Of a stretch of 5,705 nt of DNA, positions 1-5,705 are shown piece after piece (positions within the stretch are counted from its first letter, which is position 1; each line of letters starts with the position of its first letter). The notes beneath the pieces were generated by a model that did not search any database, had not been told where the DNA came from, and saw nothing but the letters and a program-made list of their open reading frames with translations. The stretch lies in assembly GCA_005879255.1 (NCBI GenBank), contig VBKY01000459.1:1-5705 (forward strand), written 5' to 3'. The stretch comes from Deltaproteobacteria bacterium (GTDB lineage Bacteria; Desulfobacterota_B; Binatia; UBA9968). The position numbers were made by a program, and so were the translations under genes.

Positions 1-488
1 AGATCAGCGCCCATATGCCTGGCTGGAAATATCGTTGCGTTGGTGGATTGAGCTCCAAAGACGAGGACCGGGCCTATCTCGAAACGGTAAGGCGAGCTAG
101 TTCGACTTGTGCTGTTCGGGTCGATACTAATTTGAACCGTGGGGTTCTCGAAGAACTCTATGGCGAAGCCAAAATCTTCTGGCACGCTGCCGGTTATGGT
201 GAGGATGAAAAGACTCATCCAGAATTGCAGGAACACTTTGGCATTACGACTGTCGAAGCGATGGCGGCGGGCTGTGTTCCCGTGGTGGTAGACCGAGGCG
301 GACAGCCGGAGGTCGTCGAGCACGGGGTCAGCGGATTTGTCTGGACCACCCTGGACGAACTGAAAAAGTACACCCTGAGGCTCGTGGACGATGAGCCGTT
401 GCGCACCAGGATGGCCGAGGCCGCGCGACAAAGGTCGCGCCTGTTCAGCAAAGAAAATTTTGTTCAAAACTTCCTCAGGCTCATCTAA
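1..488 (+). CDS. GT4-family glycosyltransferase, C-terminal part (5' end outside window)
   Basis: The reading frame is open from base 3 with no start that must be the true one, so the gene begins upstream; the ATG at 15 is probably internal. What remains is the C-terminal, nucleotide-sugar-binding Rossmann half of a retaining GT-B enzyme. The E-x7-E signature of GT4 enzymes is encoded at 231-257 (Glu, HFGITTV, Glu), followed by the usual AMAAGCVPVV segment and a GGQPEVVEHG loop that normally contacts the sugar-nucleotide. Just before it, WHAAGYGEDE resembles ALG11-like bacterial GT4 proteins. The protein ends at a TAA at 486-488, 37 bases before the amidotransferase start, consistent with one transcription unit. 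The role in EPS or glycan assembly is inferred from the neighbours; the donor and acceptor sugars cannot be read from this fragment. Confidence 0.93.
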   Translation, partial: ISAHMPGWKYRCVGGLSSKDEDRAYLETVRRASSTCAVRVDTNLNRGVLEELYGEAKIFWHAAGYGEDEKTHPELQEHFGITTVEAMAAGCVPVVVDRGGQPEVVEHGVSGFVWTTLDELKKYTLRLVDDEPLRTRMAEAARQRSRLFSKENFVQNFLRLI

Positions 489-525
489 ACCGCAAGCTTT
501 CCGCATGGGTACATGAACGATTTGT

Positions 526-2409
526 ATGTGTGGCATCGCAGGAATTTTTAACGTTAACACGCGGCAGCCGGTCTCCGACATCCTTCTTAAGGAGATGACG
601 GACACCCTGATCCATCGTGGTCCCGATGACGAAGGTTTCTACATTGCCAACGGCGTCGGGCTCGGCCATCGCAGACTATCGATCATCGACCTTTCTGCGG
701 GTCATCAGCCGATGTCGAACGAGGACGATACGGTTTGGGTGGTCTTCAATGGCGAGATCTATAACTATCCTGAGTTGCGGGCTTTGCTCGAAAAGAAGGG
801 GCACGTTTTCAAAACGCGTTCAGATACTGAAGCTATTATCCACCTGTATGAAGAGGAAGGGGAGGAATGTTTTCGTCTGCTTAGAGGCATGTTTGCGATC
901 GCGCTATGGGACGAACGAAAACGGAAACTGGTTCTAGGCCGCGACCGGGTCGGCAAGAAACCGCTCTTTTATTACTACGACGGTTCTCGAATCGTTTTTG
1001 CCTCCGAGATCAAGGCCATTTTAAAGGTCCCCGGTATTTGCCGCGACATCGACCTCGAGGCGGTTTCCGACTATTTCTCGCTTCTCTATGTGCCGGCACC
1101 TAAAAGTATCTATACGAAAATTCGCAAACTCCGTCCTGGGCACTATTTGACGGTTTCCGAGCGGGGTCTAAAAGAGGTCGAGTACTGGGACCTTTCGTTC
1201 CGAGACAACGAAGAGTTGAGTGAACAGCAATGGATCGAGCGACTCCTCGCCAGCTACCGGGAAGCGGTACGGATTCGTTTGATGAGCGACGTTCCCTTGG
1301 GGGCATTTTTATCGGGCGGTGTCGATTCGTCATCCGTCGTCGCGATGATGGCGGAAGCGAAAAATGGTCGCCTCCTCACCTCGTCCATTGGATTCGAGGA
1401 TGAAGCCTTCAACGAGCTTCCCTATGCGAGGGAGGTCGCGCGCTATTTCGACACCGAGCATCACGAACAAATTGTTCGCCCCGACGCCGTGGGTATCGTC
1501 GAGAAGCTCGCTTGGCATTACGACGAGCCGTTTGCGGATTCCTCCGCAGTCCCCACCTATTACGTGTCGAAGACGGCGCGCGAGCACGTGACCGTTGCTC
1601 TTTCTGGCGACGGCGGCGATGAGAATTTCGCCGGTTATCGCCGGTACTATTTCGATCAGCGGGAAAATTGGCTCCGGAGTTGGCTGCCCTCCGAAGTTCG
1701 GCGGCCGGTCTTCGGCACCTTGGCTTCTCTCTATCCCAAAGCCGACTGGGCGCCAAGAATTTTTAGAGGCAAGGCGACGTTCGAGAACCTGGCGCGCGCT
1801 CCTATAGAAGCCTATTTCCGGTCGGTTTCTGCGGTTCAATCTTCGTTGAAGCGGGAGTTGCTCCACCCGGACGTCATGAGTCATCTCGCCAGCTACGATT
1901 CCCTCGATGTTTTGCGCCACTATTACGATAAGGCGGACACCGAGGATACGCTTTCGCGCATACAGTACGTCGATATCAAAACCTATCTCACTGACGACAT
2001 CCTGACCAAGGTCGACCGAGCTAGCATGGCTAACTCTCTCGAAGTGCGCGCGCCAATCCTCGATCACAAGTTCATGGAGCTGGCGGCGCGAATCCCGTCA
2101 TCTTTAAAGCTTCGGGGCAGAGTCGGTAAGTATATTTTCAAGAAGACCCTCGAGCCCTTGCTTCCGCAATCGACGTTAACGCGGCCGAAAATGGGTTTCG
2201 CGGTGCCGCTTGCCCGGTGGTTCAGGCACGAGTTGAAGGAAATGGCTCATGAGGTTATTCTAGGTCGCCACGCCGAGGATTTCACCGAGCCGCGAATCGT
2301 CGAAAAGATCTGGGGAGAGCATCAACGGGGCTTTCGCGATCGCTCGACGGAGCTTTGGACCCTACTGATGTTTCGCCTGTGGCAGAGGAGGTTCCTGCCG
2401 GCCCTGTGA
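526..2409 (+). CDS. asnB: Asparagine synthetase-like glutamine amidotransferase, XrtA/PEP-CTERM-associated type
   Basis: Full-length class II glutamine amidotransferase fused to an ATP-dependent synthetase domain (627 residues). The start is fixed by MCGIAGIF: after Met removal Cys2 is the N-terminal nucleophile that releases ammonia from glutamine. Other glutaminase residues are present: HRGPD at 30-34, R49, NGEIYN at 75-80 and SDTE at 99-102. The C-terminal half carries the PP-loop ATP site SGGVDSS (263-269), SGDGGDE (360-366) and a late RPKMGF segment near 553-558. Known asparagine synthetases make asparagine from aspartate via an aspartyl-AMP intermediate. The length, the GDGGDENFAGYRRY region and the glycosyltransferase neighbours fit better the XrtA/PEP-CTERM-system amidotransferase family, whose substrate is not established and may be a carboxylated sugar or other EPS component. 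No good Shine-Dalgarno precedes the start, so translation may depend on the upstream gene. The symbol reflects the superfamily, not proven asparagine synthesis. An intact, probably cytoplasmic enzyme. Confidence 0.95.
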   Translation: MCGIAGIFNVNTRQPVSDILLKEMTDTLIHRGPDDEGFYIANGVGLGHRRLSIIDLSAGHQPMSNEDDTVWVVFNGEIYNYPELRALLEKKGHVFKTRSDTEAIIHLYEEEGEECFRLLRGMFAIALWDERKRKLVLGRDRVGKKPLFYYYDGSRIVFASEIKAILKVPGICRDIDLEAVSDYFSLLYVPAPKSIYTKIRKLRPGHYLTVSERGLKEVEYWDLSFRDNEELSEQQWIERLLASYREAVRIRLMSDVPLGAFLSGGVDSSSVVAMMAEAKNGRLLTSSIGFEDEAFNELPYAREVARYFDTEHHEQIVRPDAVGIVEKLAWHYDEPFADSSAVPTYYVSKTAREHVTVALSGDGGDENFAGYRRYYFDQRENWLRSWLPSEVRRPVFGTLASLYPKADWAPRIFRGKATFENLARAPIEAYFRSVSAVQSSLKRELLHPDVMSHLASYDSLDVLRHYYDKADTEDTLSRIQYVDIKTYLTDDILTKVDRASMANSLEVRAPILDHKFMELAARIPSSLKLRGRVGKYIFKKTLEPLLPQSTLTRPKMGFAVPLARWFRHELKEMAHEVILGRHAEDFTEPRIVEKIWGEHQRGFRDRSTELWTLLMFRLWQRRFLPAL

Positions 2410-2453
2410 TGGAGGGCGGCCGTCGGCCGAGACGTTATATGAATCCAGCATGA
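2409..2453 (+). other. Possible 14-codon linking ORF and small hairpin between amidotransferase and glycosyltransferase
   Basis: An ATG at 2409-2411 overlaps the amidotransferase stop (TGATG). Its frame encodes 14 residues, rich in Arg and Gly at the start, and ends at a TGA (2451-2453) that overlaps the next gene's ATG (2450-2452, ATGA). This geometry could let ribosomes pass from one gene to the next by termination-reinitiation, and would compensate for the lack of a well-placed Shine-Dalgarno before 2450: the GGAGGG at 2411-2416 is over 30 bases away. A hairpin with stem CGGCC/GGCCG (2417-2421 with 2425-2429, loop GTC) lies inside. The double overlap is seen directly; a function is inference and chance is quite possible. 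Confidence 0.3.
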
Positions 2454-3688
2454 AGGTTTTAGTCTTTACCGCGCTCTACCCGAACAATGTTTGGCCAAAT
2501 CACGGCATCTTCATCAAAGAGCGGATGACGGCGCTTGCGCGGCGTAACGAATGCGAGTTGAGAGTCGTCGCTCCTGTTCCTTACTATCCTTTCGACATAG
2601 GTTGGCGTTCCGGTTACGCTCGGGTCGCAAAAGAGGAAACGATCGACGGCATACGAGTTTACCATCCCCGTTACTTATTAATTCCCAAGATCGGCATGAC
2701 ATTGCATGGGGCACTCATGTGCCTGTCCGTTCTGCGCGCCGTAAGGCGAGTCCGCCGGAGTTTTTCTTTCGATCTCATCGATGCTCATTACGTCTATCCG
2801 GACGGGTTTGCCGCAGTTCTATTGGGTCGTCTTTTGCGGAAACCAGTGATTGTCTCGGCCAGAGGGAGCGACATCAACGCGTTCGCAAGTTTCCCGCTCA
2901 TCCGTTGGCTGATTAATTACACGCTGTGCAAAGCCCACCATTTGATCGCAGTCTCCGGCGCATTGGGCAAGGCCATCGCTGCCATGGGAGTTCCGCAGGA
3001 AAAGATCAGTCTGATCCCCAATGGTGTGGATCAACAAAAGTTCAAAAAGATCGGCAAAGCAGAAGCTCGCCAAACGCTCGGTTTGCCTGGGGATCGCGCT
3101 ATCGTGCTGTCTGTCGGCAGCTTGAATCCCGTGAAAGGATTTGACCTATTGATTCGGGCCTTCAAGATTCTTCTGGAGACGTCGGCGACTAGAAAACCGT
3201 ATTTAGTGGTAATTGGTGACGGACCTTTGCGCAAGGACCTTTCGCGCATGATCGCTGAGCTGAGTCTGCAATCGCATGCGCGTTTGGTGGCCGCAGTGCC
3301 CCATTCGGAACTGTACCAGTGGTACAGCGCGGCCGACGTTTTTTGTCTAGCGAGTGATCGCGAAGGCTATCCGAATGTCTTGCTCGAAGCGTTGGCCTGC
3401 GGCACTCCCGTTGTCGCAACCGCGGTCGGTGGCGTTCCGGAGATTGTAACTTCGGATGCGCTCGGATTTCTCGTGGAAAGGCGGGAGCAGTGTATGGCCG
3501 ACAAACTTCATCAAGCCCTCACCAAAACCTGGGATTCGAAACAGATCATGTCAAGCGCGAAAAACTATAGTTGGCAGGCGGCGGCCGAGAAAGTGACCGG
3601 TGTGTTTGAGTCCGTTCTGAACGGCGCTGCGGACCGCCCGCTCCCCGAATCGCGACCAGAATCTTCGAGGAAAGCCCTTAAATCATAG
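2450..3688 (+). CDS. GT4-family glycosyltransferase (EPS biosynthesis)
   Basis: A complete 412-residue GT-B fold glycosyltransferase of family GT4. The N-terminal acceptor-binding domain opens with MKVLVFTALYPN and a glycine-containing NHGIFIKER loop, then DAHYVYPDG near 115 and ARGSDIN around 137-143. The linker IPNGVD (189-194) leads to the C-terminal Rossmann domain: SVGSLNPVKGFD, VIGDGP, and the E-x7-E signature with Glu305 and Glu313 (EGYPNVLLE), then ACGTPVVAT and GGVPEIV. These are the motifs of a retaining enzyme that uses a nucleotide-activated sugar. No other in-frame start lies close upstream, so ATG 2450 is well supported. The last 20 or so residues are a polar, Pro/Arg/Ser-rich tail beyond the fold. 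Similar proteins occur in exosortase-associated EPS clusters (recalled, not searched), so the likely role is adding a sugar to a lipid-linked EPS unit on the cytoplasmic side of the membrane. Sugar specificity is unknown. Confidence 0.95.
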   Translation: MKVLVFTALYPNNVWPNHGIFIKERMTALARRNECELRVVAPVPYYPFDIGWRSGYARVAKEETIDGIRVYHPRYLLIPKIGMTLHGALMCLSVLRAVRRVRRSFSFDLIDAHYVYPDGFAAVLLGRLLRKPVIVSARGSDINAFASFPLIRWLINYTLCKAHHLIAVSGALGKAIAAMGVPQEKISLIPNGVDQQKFKKIGKAEARQTLGLPGDRAIVLSVGSLNPVKGFDLLIRAFKILLETSATRKPYLVVIGDGPLRKDLSRMIAELSLQSHARLVAAVPHSELYQWYSAADVFCLASDREGYPNVLLEALACGTPVVATAVGGVPEIVTSDALGFLVERREQCMADKLHQALTKTWDSKQIMSSAKNYSWQAAAEKVTGVFESVLNGAADRPLPESRPESSRKALKS

Positions 3689-3745
3689 CAAGGTAAGAGA
3701 CTACCTTGGAAAGACAGCACAGATTTGTTCTGTACCAGGGTGCTG
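3689..3745 (+). repeat. Inverted repeats in the glycosyltransferase-methyltransferase spacer
   Basis: Directly after the glycosyltransferase stop codon is a perfect 7-bp inverted repeat, CAAGGTA (3689-3695) and TACCTTG (3702-3708), with a 6-base loop AGAGAC. A second structure follows: ACAGA (3719-3723) with TCTGT (3729-3733), loop TTTGT. A wider pairing, CAGCAC (3715-3720) with GTGCTG (3740-3745), shares two bases with it, so the two may compete. No run of T follows the first stem, so it is not a typical rho-independent terminator. It could protect an mRNA 3' end, attenuate transcription or mean nothing. The pairing is visible; the role is unknown. Confidence 0.4.
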
Positions 3746-3760
3746 ACTGAATGAGAACCC

Positions 3761-4312
3761 ATGGATAGTGCAAACGTAGATATGAAATCGCAGCACGACA
3801 GCCACGAGCAATTTACTCAGTACTATGCCGAGGCCAGCCGCAGTGCGGCAACACTTCAGCGGATCAGGTCGATTCGTGATCGCGTACTAACAGTGGCCGA
3901 TTCCTATGGCCTAGCTAAACAGGAGCTCGACGTCGCTGACATCGGCTGCGGGGCGGGCACGCAAAGCCTGCTTTGGGCAGAAATGGGGCACCACGTGCAT
4001 GCCCTTGATATCAATCAACCCTTGCTCGAGTTGGCGCGGCAGCGTTGCAGTGAAGCAGGATATGCAATCGACTTTAAACTTGGCTCGGCGACCTGTCTAC
4101 CATGGCCGGACCAGTCGATGGATGTTTGTCTTCTTCTCGAACTGATCGAACACGTGACAGAATGGGAGCCGTGCCTGGCGGAAAGCGCCCGGGTCCTTCG
4201 GCCAGGCGGGATCTTATTTCTGAGTACAAGCAATAAGCTTTGTCCTATACAGGACGAGTTCAATCTGCCGCTTTATAGCTGGTACCCAAAATCTCTCAAG
4301 AACTCGCTGTGA
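3761..4312 (+). CDS. Class I SAM-dependent methyltransferase, N-terminal part of a frameshifted gene
   Basis: The 183-residue product contains the SAM-binding core of a UbiG/Methyltransf_11-type enzyme. Motif I is DIGCGAG at 60-66, the acidic residue at the end of strand 2 that normally binds the SAM ribose is Asp83 (ALDIN), and LELIEHV near 127-132 with VLRPGG follows as the usual motifs around strands 4 and 5. The chain then stops abruptly after SWYPKSLKNSL, at a point where the fold still lacks its last strands. The missing end is encoded in another frame just downstream (4309-4566). I read the pair as one methyltransferase gene broken by a small indel near 4298-4305. The ATG at 3761 is the first usable start, but ATG 3782 is an alternative; neither has a strong Shine-Dalgarno. 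The substrate is unknown; in EPS loci such enzymes may methylate a sugar or lipid precursor. Activity of the fragment alone is doubtful, because the C-terminal strands and substrate region are missing. Confidence 0.85.
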   Translation: MDSANVDMKSQHDSHEQFTQYYAEASRSAATLQRIRSIRDRVLTVADSYGLAKQELDVADIGCGAGTQSLLWAEMGHHVHALDINQPLLELARQRCSEAGYAIDFKLGSATCLPWPDQSMDVCLLLELIEHVTEWEPCLAESARVLRPGGILFLSTSNKLCPIQDEFNLPLYSWYPKSLKNSL

Positions 4313-4566
4313 CCACGCGGCCCGACCTCGTGAATTACGCCAAGTACCCGGCGGTCAACTGGTTTAGTTTCTATGGGTTGAGTGCTGACCTTGCCAAACG
4401 CGGACTCCGATCCCTGGACCGCTTCGACGTCATCGACCTACCCAGCAAAGGTCCTTGGATCAGAGCATTGGTTCGTTTTATGCGGGCAATTCCTCCTGTC
4501 AGGTGGCTAGGACATGTAGCCACGCCTGGCACTATGGTTCTTGCCGTTAAGAGCACTCGCGGATAA
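4309..4566 (+). CDS. Methyltransferase C-terminal part, separated by frameshift
   Basis: The frame starting at GTG 4309 encodes 85 residues. Read further upstream it gives QELAVTTRPDLVNYAKYP, which continues naturally from the SWYPKSLK end of the preceding fragment. In related methyltransferases, as I recall them, these segments are joined by a few residues such as RRYE. The rest has the expected final elements: YPAVNWFSFYGL, an amphipathic helix with DLAKRGL, DRFDVIDL, and a last beta strand GTMVLAVK. The GTG overlaps the upstream TGA (GTGA, 4309-4312), so reinitiation could in principle make it as a separate polypeptide. No SAM-binding motif is present, so it cannot be an independent methyltransferase. 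Most likely it is the 3' half of a pseudogene or a site of sequencing error; a two-piece functional enzyme is a less likely option. Confidence 0.75.
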   Translation: MTTRPDLVNYAKYPAVNWFSFYGLSADLAKRGLRSLDRFDVIDLPSKGPWIRALVRFMRAIPPVRWLGHVATPGTMVLAVKSTRG

Positions 4567-4571
4567 ATTGC

Positions 4572-4576
4572 AGGAG
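4572..4576 (+). promoter_or_regulatory. Shine-Dalgarno sequence for the TPR protein gene
   Basis: AGGAG lies five bases before the ATG at 4582, good spacing for ribosome binding, and supports that start. It is the only strong Shine-Dalgarno I see in the window; the other genes have weak or no matches. This suggests the TPR protein can be translated independently of the broken methyltransferase upstream. Confidence 0.8.
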
Positions 4577-4581
4577 TCATC

Positions 4582-5166
4582 ATGCACAGATCGACACTAA
4601 TAATCGCGCTTATCACTGCTTTATTTTGGCTCCCATCAGCGCATGCCCAAGTGCCGGCCAATCCTCAGGGATACACAGGGCCGTTCCAGGATTACTTCAC
4701 TGCGGATAAGGCCTACGGTTCTTATTTGTCTATTGTGGAAAGCGCGCACGTCGCTACGGTTTCCAGGTCAATGATTCAGGCGCGATTGGATAGTGCTCTT
4801 GGTGACATCCAATACACATTAAACCGATTTCCTAACCACCCAGTATCTTTGCAGCAGTTGAGCATGGTAGCTCAAATGACGAAGAATACAGCCTTAGCTA
4901 CGAGTTACTTTGAGAGAGCTGTTGGTCTATACCCGCAATATGCGCTGACTCGGGCACAATATGGGCTTTTCTTGGTTTCAATCAATAATGTCGATGCTGG
5001 AATCGAGAAGTTGAACCAATCAATAGAAATAGAACCTCAACTGCCGGCAGGTTATGCTGGACTCGCGCATGCTTACGCCAAGAAGGGTAACATGACGAAA
5101 GCCCGGGAAGCTGCAGGAAAGGCTCGGGAGTTGGGATTTACCGGAAAGTTGCCAGACGGCCTTTAA
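4582..5166 (+). CDS. Exported tetratricopeptide (TPR) repeat protein
   Basis: The 194-residue product starts with a Sec-type signal peptide: a basic N-terminus (MHR), a hydrophobic core at about 5-17, and a signal peptidase I site after AHA at 20-22, with the mature chain starting at Gln23. There is no lipobox cysteine, so it should be a soluble periplasmic or secreted protein. Residues 27-56 (NPQGYTGPFQDY through VESAH) and DIQYTLNRFPNHP at 75-87 look like a conserved N-terminal module that I recall in small exported TPR proteins of proteobacteria. Helical TPR-like repeats follow at about 88-119, 121-153 and 155-187, with typical small and aromatic positions (YFERAVGLYPQ, LNQSIEIEPQL, AYAKKGNMTKAREAA). 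TPR arrays usually bind proteins, so it may scaffold an envelope complex linked to EPS export, but this is inferred only from the location. By eye the gene is more AT-rich than the amidotransferase. The coding sequence is intact. Confidence 0.85.
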   Translation: MHRSTLIIALITALFWLPSAHAQVPANPQGYTGPFQDYFTADKAYGSYLSIVESAHVATVSRSMIQARLDSALGDIQYTLNRFPNHPVSLQQLSMVAQMTKNTALATSYFERAVGLYPQYALTRAQYGLFLVSINNVDAGIEKLNQSIEIEPQLPAGYAGLAHAYAKKGNMTKAREAAGKARELGFTGKLPDGL

Positions 5167-5658
5167 AAACCGAACAGAGTGATGATTGCCGGAGCAGTGA
5201 GAAAACTTTTTCAAAATGAGCAATTCTGTTTCAGGTCATCTGACGAGATGCGAGAATCCGGCACAAAGTACCCTTCACGAGGGACTCTCGAGGCGATTTT
5301 TCTGTCCGAGAGGGTTGCTGCCGACATGAATCTCGATATAAAGCCTATCTCGTTGTCGCGCAGAAGACGGTAAATCTATCGCCCAAATAGTTATTATCGC
5401 CAATCCCAGGAAGCGCTTCTTCTTCCGCCTGTTTTCGCCCACGTCTCGGGCCTTGAACATGTCCGATTGGTGGCCCCACGTGAATAAGGGAACAGAGACT
5501 GTCGAGGCGTTGGTTACGCTAAGTGACTTACCCATGGGTTTGTTCTCAAACATTTTGACCACTTTGTTTGCTCGAGTTGCGGTTCTCATCTGCGCCCTCG
5601 TTACATCCATTCCACTAGCACGTATTCTCAGTCCCGAGACAAGCACACAGCATAAATA
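5167..5658. other. About 490 bases with no recognised gene
   Basis: This stretch holds several overlapping open frames, none of which I recognise. One on + spans 5179-5373 (64 codons, basic RRRR end). One on + spans 5453-5659 (68 codons, TTG start, with a hydrophobic segment around LFARVAVLICALVTSIPL). One on - spans 5275-5646 (123 codons, very basic, antisense to the others). None has a clear Shine-Dalgarno or known motif, and frames open on both strands are commonly artefacts. The 5453-5659 frame ends in a TAA that overlaps a downstream ATG (TAATG). The stretch could be a long regulatory intergenic region, a decayed gene or an uncharacterised small gene. I found no tRNA, insertion sequence ends or convincing promoter in it. 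Confidence 0.5.
5267..5312 (+). repeat. Alternative hairpins in the downstream intergenic region
   Basis: Two pairings that exclude each other are visible. The first is AGT-A-CCCT (5267-5274) with AGGGACT (5280-5286), with one bulged A and a TCACG loop. The second is CTCTCG (5285-5290) with CGAGAG (5307-5312), around a 16-base loop that includes T5 at 5297-5301. The T run lies ten bases beyond the first stem, too far for a standard rho-independent terminator, so a terminator role after the TPR gene is possible but weak. Confidence 0.25.
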
Positions 5659-5705
5659 ATGGCCCTATCAGATCTTGATAACGTTGCTCTATACGAGCGC
5701 GAGAC
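5659..5705 (+). CDS. Possible start of a further gene, truncated by window end
   Basis: An ATG at 5659-5661 opens a frame of 15 whole codons that runs off the window (MALSDLDNVALYERE). An in-frame TAA at 5653-5655 means this ATG is the earliest start in the frame. It overlaps by one base the stop of the unassigned upstream frame (TAATG). There is no recognisable Shine-Dalgarno. The residue composition looks protein-like, and the position continues the same-strand gene order, but I do not recognise the family and the fragment is too short to judge. Confidence 0.4.
   Translation, partial: MALSDLDNVALYERE

Noticed and set aside
179..190. TGGCACG inside the first glycosyltransferase, matching half of a sigma-54 site
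   Set aside because: No TTGC element follows at the right distance, and it encodes the conserved WHAAG segment.
1330..2067. 245-codon open frame on the minus strand
   Set aside because: It lies entirely antisense to the well-supported amidotransferase gene and shows no recognisable motif; a long antisense frame is expected from the codon bias of that gene.
3689..3712. Rho-independent terminator after the glycosyltransferase
   Set aside because: The stem is perfect but is followed by GAAAGACAG rather than a run of T, and it contains few G-C pairs, so I list it only as an inverted repeat.
4526..4544. TGGCAC followed by TTGC, resembling a sigma-54 promoter, attractive because PrsK/PrsR-controlled XrtA systems use sigma-54
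   Set aside because: The gap between the GG and GC elements is about three bases too long for a -24/-12 promoter, and the site lies within coding sequence of the methyltransferase C-terminal part.
4309..4566. An independent small gene translated from GTG
   Set aside because: Its sequence is the C-terminal end of the same methyltransferase fold and it lacks any SAM-binding motif, so a broken gene explains it better than a separate function.
5179..5373. 64-codon plus-strand frame ending in four arginines as a real gene
   Set aside because: No Shine-Dalgarno, no recognised motif and competing frames on the other strand; I keep it only as part of the unassigned region.

Overview
The window is part of an exopolysaccharide (EPS) biosynthesis locus of the kind tied to PEP-CTERM/exosortase (XrtA) protein sorting. 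All recognisable genes lie on the + strand and closely packed. The amidotransferase has the sequence character of the XrtA-associated asparagine synthetase-like family. With a downstream GT4 glycosyltransferase, a UbiG-like methyltransferase and a small exported TPR protein, this suggests a Gram-negative bacterium of moderate GC, most likely a proteobacterium (a betaproteobacterium such as a Nitrosomonadales member is my best guess). This assignment rests on remembered family features, not a search. No exosortase, PEP-CTERM substrate or prsK/prsR regulator gene is visible inside the window.

Layout: the 3' end of a GT4 glycosyltransferase (to 488); a complete asparagine synthetase-like amidotransferase (526-2409); a complete GT4 glycosyltransferase (2450-3688); a short spacer rich in inverted repeats (3689-3760); a class I SAM-dependent methyltransferase split by an apparent frameshift into 3761-4312 and 4309-4566; a secreted TPR protein (4582-5166) with a clear Shine-Dalgarno sequence; about 490 bases with no gene I recognise (5167-5658); and possibly the first codons of another gene (from 5659).

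Working model (inference): the two glycosyltransferases add sugars to a lipid-linked EPS repeat unit, the amidotransferase transfers glutamine-derived nitrogen to a carboxyl group (possibly on a sugar acid), and the methyltransferase would modify the glycan or a precursor if it were intact. The TPR protein probably acts in the periplasm or at the envelope.

The strongest anomaly is the methyltransferase frameshift. The least explained stretch is 5167-5658. I saw no CRISPR array, tRNA, rRNA, insertion sequence or convincing promoter. I did not find a clearly new system here.
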